The notes beneath the pieces are model-generated. The model saw only the letters and a program-made list of their open reading frames with translations, had not been told where the DNA came from and made no database searches. Made by a program: the position numbers and the translations under genes. Positions 58,423-64,000 of a stretch of DNA of 64,000 bases are shown in pieces. The DNA lies in the NCBI GenBank assembly GCA_918026815.1, contig CAKJVC010000150.1, positions 1 through 64,000 on the forward strand. The letters run 5' to 3'. This DNA comes from Chalara sp. BL73 (Eukaryota; Ascomycota; Leotiomycetes; Helotiales). Numbering within the stretch: the stretch's first letter is position 1; each line of letters opens with the position of its first letter.

Positions 58423-59134
58423 TCATCTACGATACCACATCCGTGTAATCTTTGTCCTCTGTATCTTTCGCTGCAACTGGAAAATCCCATACAGTAGGGC
58501 TTCCGCCGTTGGAGGACAACCCGGTACGTAGATATCAACGGGAACAATACGATCACAACCCCGAACCACGCTGTAACTATAGTGATAGTACCCGCCCCCA
58601 TTGGCACAGCTACCCATGCTGATGACCCAACGGGGGCTAGGCATCTGGTCGTAAACCTGTCGCAGCGCGGGAGCCATCTTGTTGGTTAATGTGCCTGCCA
58701 CGATGAGAACGTCGGACTGTCGGGGCGAGGCACGGAACATGAGGCCTAGCCGGTCCTGGTCGTAGCGAGGGCCAGCTATGTGCATCATCTCTACTGCACA
58801 GCAGGCCAACCCAAACGTCATCGGGTACAAAGAGGACCGGCGTGCCCAATTGATGACCGTATCGAGAGATGTGCTTCAGCACAGTTAGTTCTTACTGAGT
58901 GGGGAGGGGAAGGGCTCATAGGTGCGTGTCTTACAGTGCATATTGTGCTAAATCGTGAATCCTTTCCTGATCTGTTAACACAATCCCCTCCGGCTTGGGT
59001 CGTCCGCGGTTGCGAGGCTTGCTGGCGTGTGACTGGTGTCGAGATTCGTGCTTTCGGCAAGACGATGACAGGGCGCTGGAAGACAGCTGTGGAACGAGAT
59101 TGCGGGTTGACCTGGCGGCGCAGGTCAGTTGCAT
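58423..59134 (-). CDS. NADH:ubiquinone oxidoreductase PSST/20-kDa subunit (NDUFS7/NuoB)
   Basis: Predicted 216 residues, two exons: 59134-58935 and 58873-58423 (651 bp), joined by a 61-bp GTAAGA..GAAG intron that restores [18 protein letters not shown]. The N-terminal ~40 residues ([20 protein letters not shown]..) are Ser/Arg-rich without acids, a mitochondrial presequence. The N2 iron-sulphur ligands are present: the double Cys in [10 protein letters not shown], Cys in [14 protein letters not shown] and Cys in [10 protein letters not shown]; the end ITRMWYRR is typical. It sits at the quinone-reduction site of complex I. Some usually constant positions differ ([20 protein letters not shown] where fungi mostly have a different residue set: LST for IAG, II for LM), and the linker before the domain is unusual. 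No lesion; surrounded by transposon debris. Confidence 0.93.
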
Positions 59135-59996
59135 TTACGTCCCCTATACTTTGTCTTCGGTCGAGGAGTCTTCGTACCTTACCAGATCTCCGGAGGCCTT
59201 CTTTGTCGTGGACAGCATGATATATGAAATAGGACGAACTAAATTTTGGGGAGCCAGGATGATTGAGGAGAGATACCACCAGAGGTGAGAGGGCGAGGGG
59301 TCGAGAATCAAGCAGTTTGCAGGAGTATTTCATTTATAAATTGCTTTTGCCATCATCCAGATGACTAAGCATGCCGTCACCTAAGCCGGTTTTAGCGAAG
59401 CTGTCTAGTCAGTCGTATTATCTCTCTCCTTAGCACATAGCCGCACTAGTGCGATGGTGTTGGGAGTGTCTGTGCATTATCATGTATGTTGAGGTAGCCC
59501 TGCACACAAGGAACTTAACGGATCGGTTAGCCAATAGAGACCGAAACCGAGACCGAGACCGAGACCGAGCTCCACTTCCCGAGTTGCATAAACTTCTGGG
59601 TGTTCGGGGTTTAATTGGCAATCTATGTGGCTTTGAGCTACACTCCCAGTTTATAGTGCCTGAGATCTGATAGTCTGAGCGGTGCTCTACGACAAAAAGG
59701 GTTATTTTCGAGCGAGGGCCTGTGACACCTAGCTGGGAAAGTCCTAGAATATCGACTGAAGGAATAGTCATACACTCGAAAGTACTTTGTATACATCACC
59801 AAGCCCCTCTATGACTAACCAGGATCAGCAAGATCATTACACAACTACCCATGATATAAGTACATTCTCACCACAACTCGAAGAGATACAGCCAACAAAA
59901 GAAAAGCTTATGCTAATAAGACCATGTCTTTGCATAAATCCTTCTAAACCTTGTTGGTAGGAATTGCCAGTGCCATTTGCGACGATGTTCTCTGGG
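59135..59996. other. Intergenic with a short hexanucleotide repeat
   Basis: Promoter region of NDUFS7 and 3' flank of the next gene. (GACCGA)n, about five units with one variant, at 59538-59569. Nothing else recognised. Confidence 0.5.
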
Positions 59997-61312
59997 TCAT
60001 GGAAGCCTTGTTGGACATTGCGGGCTAGGCCCACATAGGCCTGGCAACTCCCTCAGAAGACACTCACCCCAGCCCTTCAGATACCAGCAGTCCGATCCCG
60101 CAGCTTCCAGAATGCGACAGTAAAACATTAATATTCTCATTGCCGATGGCTGGCGTCGACTCAAGAGGTCCATGAAACCTTTGCTTGGGGCAATTGGCCA
60201 TGTCACAGATAGTCTTTGTTCTGGCTTATCAGAACTAACGGCAGCGTGCTTTATCCAACTTAACAGATTCGTAACCTCGCCCTGACACAGTGTTCTTGTA
60301 GAATAGTCCGTATCTTCAGATATCTCCATTGATGTAAGCTCTCTCACTAGCGTTGTTAAGAGCGGGGTCAAAGATTGATGATGATCCAGGCACAATAACT
60401 TCCCTAAAGGGCCAAGTGCAATTACTTCCTCGTACTTCTTTAGTATCTCATTCATTCCTCGTATCAGCTGAAAAATTTCAAGCAAATTGTCGACTCGAGG
60501 TTGACTCTGCCTTACTGAGCTAGTTGCAGATGCAGCAAATACACCAATAAAAAGAAGAGATGCGGTCGCAAAAGCGGCATGGCAGTTTTCGTAATTTAGG
60601 TGAGAAAGGGCACGATATAAGCCATGGATAGCCCGGTTTTGATGATGCGACGCCTGGATCGAATAGGAGTGTTGCCGGCCTGGATGATATGACGCCATAT
60701 GAAAGGCTGACACAGCCAGGAGTTGGCACATCAGAAAATCGTACTGGAGCGCCAATCTCGGAAGCCCAAGTTGCAATACGTCCTGACGGTAGGGACCGTT
60801 GGGAAGGGTATTCCAAGTAAGGCCTGTGAAATGATGCATGAGCTCCAGATCGGCCCATGCCAATGAATCTTGCTGCCCCTGATTTGGAACAAAATATGTC
60901 AAGTAGGGAAAAGGGTCATTAAGGAGTGGGGCCTGTGTGAACCCGTTGCCCATCGGAATGTTAGGTCTTGCGCCGGACTGCGATATATCTTCTTAGTCTC
61001 ATGAAAATCCAGAACGACCGGCCGCTCAGACGGCAGTCGAACTGTAGTTATGTAAAGCAGCTGGGGTTCTTACGTCCTCGCTCCTTTGTTGTGTCGATCC
61101 TACGATTGCAGTTGACTGCTCAGCCACGTTCTGTTCCATAGTCTGGATGCAGGTCAGGTTATGCCTCACACAGGCGCTACAAGGCCTGTTCTCGTCACAC
61201 TGAAGAGTGAGCAAACGGGGCATGTCATTGTGGAGACATTCCTCACCTTCACTCGTCTTTGTTTACATCTCAGGCAACCGTTCCGAGACTTATAATACCC
61301 TAGGCGGGGCAT
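59997..61312 (-). CDS. Zn2Cys6 transcription factor, Upc2-like
   Basis: Predicted 404 residues, three exons: 61312-61247, 61199-61032, 60977-59997 (1215 bp). The zinc cluster is split by intron 1: NGCLRCKQRRVKCDENRPCS then ACVRHNLTC (Cys spacing 2-6-5-2-6). After a short polar linker the regulatory domain follows: LAWADLELMHHFTGLTWNTL, QLLAVSAFHMASYHPGR, and PSAMRILMFYCRILEAAGSD. It resembles the regulator at 40.8 kb in architecture (LELMHHFT corresponds to LTLMNHFT) but sequences differ widely. The intron 2 donor GTCTGA is weak; the joined frame is exact. Transcribed in the same direction as NDUFS7 downstream and the regulator upstream. Confidence 0.9.
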
Positions 61313-62347
61313 CTTGGAGGCGCTGGAAAGCCGATATTATACCCTAAAGTGCTGGGTCCTTGATATGGTGGAAGGCGAATGTCTGGTCATGAAGTCCTTG
61401 CGTCGGAAAGTCACGTGGATAAATAAATACGCTATACCAAATTTGGTGGATGCATTTTTTTCGGTAGGGATCAACCTCCGACCGCCGCGAAGATTAGAAG
61501 TAGCACTGCAACACATCTTTTACCTGCTTCGATAAATACTGCGGCAGTAACTGCACCAACACGTACCTGTCAGAGCATTTGGATTATGATTAGATTGGAC
61601 TCTTTGCATAAACAGACATATTCCTTCCGGAACATCAGCGTCTAGAATACCTCGGAACGGCAATTCTAAGTATAGATCCGGGGTAACATGACTAGCATTA
61701 ATGAGCCCAATTTTGCTCTATTCTCACTGCAGCGCAGGCAATGCAAGGTGGTATTTGACGCGATTCCTTTACCTCGCAATGCACCGTGCTACAATCGCGG
61801 TACTGCACACCCTAGGGTGCATGTGCGATCGCTTCTCTTCTGCTTCAACGCAGACCAGAGGCTACAGCGAATACTTTGACCTTGATTACCCTGCTACAAA
61901 TTGATCCCCAGAATCTATCTTTCAGACTTTATATCCAGAGAAACATGATCTTCGGAATACTATCTCCAGAATAATATGCTCTCCAGAGGTTTTCCTGCAG
62001 AATATTATCTTCAGAATTTCATCCTCAAGGTAGTATGATCTCCAGAAAATTATCTATAGAACAATTTCGTCTCCAAAACTTTATCTACAAAACAAGTTGA
62101 TCCGTAAAAGTTTGTCTCCTAAGCAAATAGTGTCTGGGGATTTGCACACGGGGATTCGCCCTAAGACCTCCTTAACCTGTAATAAATTTATGCTATGATT
62201 TCTAGGCCGGCCCGCTTGGGATATACAATTGCTTGCAAATCTACGAGGTGATTTCAAGTAACGCCGTCAGTTCATAACCTAGATGTGACATAGATGTGGG
62301 AGAGAGAGGGTGCAGAAACAGGCGCGGTGAGTAAGGGCGAAGAGTGG
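61313..62347. other. Intergenic with a degenerate tandem repeat
   Basis: No gene seen. From about 61915 to 62115 a 25-35-bp motif of the type ATCTCCAGAATA recurs at least seven times in degenerate form. Confidence 0.45.
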
Positions 62348-63950
62348 TTAATGGCGGGAACGCGCATCGCACACTCTTTCTAAGGCCTCCCAGCTCCCAT
62401 CACCATGGCTTCGCTTACATAGCACCATGATCTTTCCCGTGGAGTGATCCAAAAACTTCACCTGGACTCCACGGACCCTGCACGGCTCCGGCAGCGATGG
62501 TAGTGCCAAATCCTGACCCTCAGGAGCGTTGTAGAGAGGGAAGTCGTCGATGACATAAATATCCTTGTAGAAGTCTTTCCCTTCGATCTCCATTATTTCC
62601 TGTGCAATATTTGCGGCTACTATCCCATTCCAGATCCCTTCCTGATGTGGTGCGGAGGCGAGTAATCTGATGGCCTGGACCCGGATTCGAGGAGCGCGGC
62701 ACTTGAGAGCCGTGTAATAGAGCGGCGGAATCAAGCCCATGTCGGCTGTAAAACTGAACCTTTTTGTGCAATATCCCGATAACGTGTCGGATGCCATAGT
62801 TGGAGAGGCAGCCTTCAAAAGATCTATACACTGGACGATTATAGAGACGAAGTCATCTGTGTATAAGTCGAAGATAGATTCGCCTGCTGGCGAGACATAG
62901 GTTGCGGTCATGATACAAGCCATAGTATGGTAGATGCGCAGAAGTGGATACGCAAGTGCATCGCGAGAATTTATTTGCGCCTTTAGGCTGACTCGTGATG
63001 CTCTGTAAGTCTGAAGCCAAGATGAAAGGCCTGCCTGAATGCGTCGCTGACTACTAAGAATTTCTAGTGGATATACAAAACATTGGGAGGTCTCTACCTG
63101 ACGACATTGCTCTGTCAGACGATGCATACCATTTAGCAGTTCATCGAGTTGCTGCCTTGCTTGTTTGATGGACCGGAAAATGGGTGGCGGAATTTGAAAC
63201 GGAGCATCCTGTGTTACAACATAGTGACTCTGAGAAACATATCCAAAAAGCGCTGACTGCACGTACAGTCTAGCGAAAGCTTCAACGATATAGTCATCGA
63301 TGGACTCTTGTTGAGACTTTAAGATGAGAGCCCCCGCTTCCACCATGCTAGACTGGACTTGGATCTGGCTGAGGAGCTTCAGGCCGTTTTGGAGGTGAGT
63401 ACTGCCCGCCTTGTACTGCCCACGAAGAAACTCTAAGCAGATGAACACCATGCAGGTAATGAGAGCCACGCGGACAGACTCCTTGTTCTTGGCTGCGAAA
63501 TGAGGCTGGAGATAGTTGATCGCTTTGCTGTACTGCCGCAGCGTGAACTGCTCCCATTCATCTGGGACGCTTTCTCGTTTCCCTGAAGCATTACTGTCGA
63601 GCATCTCCCCTTTGTGAGCAGAGCTTAAAGCCAGGACGGCATGCATCACGGCAGGCTCCTTCGAACTCGCCTGAAAAACTAGCGTGTCCCAAAACGTGGA
63701 CTCGAAGACCCCGGGAAGTTTCATGCGAGCGCAGTTTATAAACCACTCGAAACAAGTCCGTTCGCTTTTGCTCACTGCACGCAGTGACGCACTATAGTGC
63801 ATGGTGCTGATGCAGCCTTTCGGACGGGTAAAAGGACGACCATAAGTATTGCCCCCTCCGCCCCATATGCCATATCCATCACACGGCCGACCAGTGGCAA
63901 CGCATCGCTGGCATGCCGGTCGGCCCTCATCGCACTTGACCCGTCGAACC
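62348..63950 (-). CDS. Zn2Cys6 transcription factor, 5' exon beyond the right edge
   Basis: The exon 63950-62348 encodes ~534 residues starting inside a zinc cluster: VRRVKCDEGRPACQRCVATG then RPCDGYG. The first two Cys (CXXC) must be in an upstream exon, because 63951-63953 is a CAG acceptor (TGGCCAG) preceded by intron-like sequence and the window ends 50 bp later. A regulatory domain of the fungal-specific type follows: FEWFINCARMKLPGVFES, VMHAVLALSSAHKGEML, and ITCMVFICLEFLRGQYKAGS, usual for Zn2Cys6 proteins that have this C-X-GYGIW continuation. It ends in RVCDARSRH. No lesions. It may control genes to the right of the window. Confidence 0.9.
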
Positions 63951-64000
63951 CTGGCCACAGAATAAGATTGCCTGTTCGTAAAAAAGACTTCCTGATGACT

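Noticed and set aside
58818..59333. 171-codon minus-strand open frame over the NDUFS7 N-terminus
   Set aside because: It runs in a different frame from the presequence exon; the spliced NDUFS7 model explains the region, and this frame has no family features.

Overview
The window is nuclear DNA of a filamentous ascomycete (Pezizomycotina; class not determinable by eye, a leotiomycete-like fungus would fit). The reasons are short spliceosomal introns (about 45-140 bp, GT..AG with CTAAC/CTGAC-type branch sites), HET-domain genes, an NB-ARC/TPR STAND gene, Zn2Cys6 regulators, an RTA1 protein, a con-13-type secreted protein, and old transposons with C-to-T type stop codons that look like RIP. Gene models below were spliced by hand; where the exons sum to an exact multiple of three with family motifs intact I treat the model as reliable.

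Layout. 1-8.2 kb: repeat-rich edge with a con-13-like secreted protein gene (2246-3751), a broken cyclin next to a PIF1-like helicase relic (4.5-5.2 kb), an unassigned ORF, a GNAT acetyltransferase and an alcohol dehydrogenase relic. 8.5-13.3 kb: intact CDK1/Cdc2-type kinase and a CorA-family transporter; a 190-bp dispersed repeat lies on each side of the latter. 15.4-18.7 kb: a HET-NB-ARC-TPR receptor with seven 42-residue repeats, the first six almost identical. 19.3-25.0 kb: broken phosphotransferase (APH) gene, intact FAD amine-oxidase-like gene, regulator fragment, solo LTR, broken ankyrin-like repeat tail. 25.2-30.2 kb: unknown conserved-looking protein, HSPA12-like Hsp70, small membrane protein. 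31.3-33.4 kb: a second HET gene lying inside a 235-240-bp inverted repeat. 33.7-40 kb: solo LTR, then a detoxification-like run (epoxide hydrolase, type B carboxylesterase, RTA1 protein). 40.2-45.6 kb: a Zn2Cys6 regulator and a heme-thiolate peroxidase between two inverted copies of the regulator's promoter and two 148-bp MITEs. 47-57.9 kb: Old Yellow Enzyme gene in a sea of transposon debris, plus one unknown gene. 58.4-64 kb: an intact complex I PSST/NDUFS7 subunit gene followed by two Zn2Cys6 regulators, the last one running off the right edge.

How the parts may work together: the two HET genes and the STAND receptor are of the kind used for non-self recognition and programmed cell death. 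The oxidoreductases, hydrolases, RTA1 protein and several regulators look like an accessory metabolic or detoxification neighbourhood; no polyketide synthase, NRPS or terpene synthase is visible. The NDUFS7 gene among transposons and regulators could be the normal house-keeping copy or a paralogue that protects against a complex I inhibitor; this cannot be decided from the window alone.
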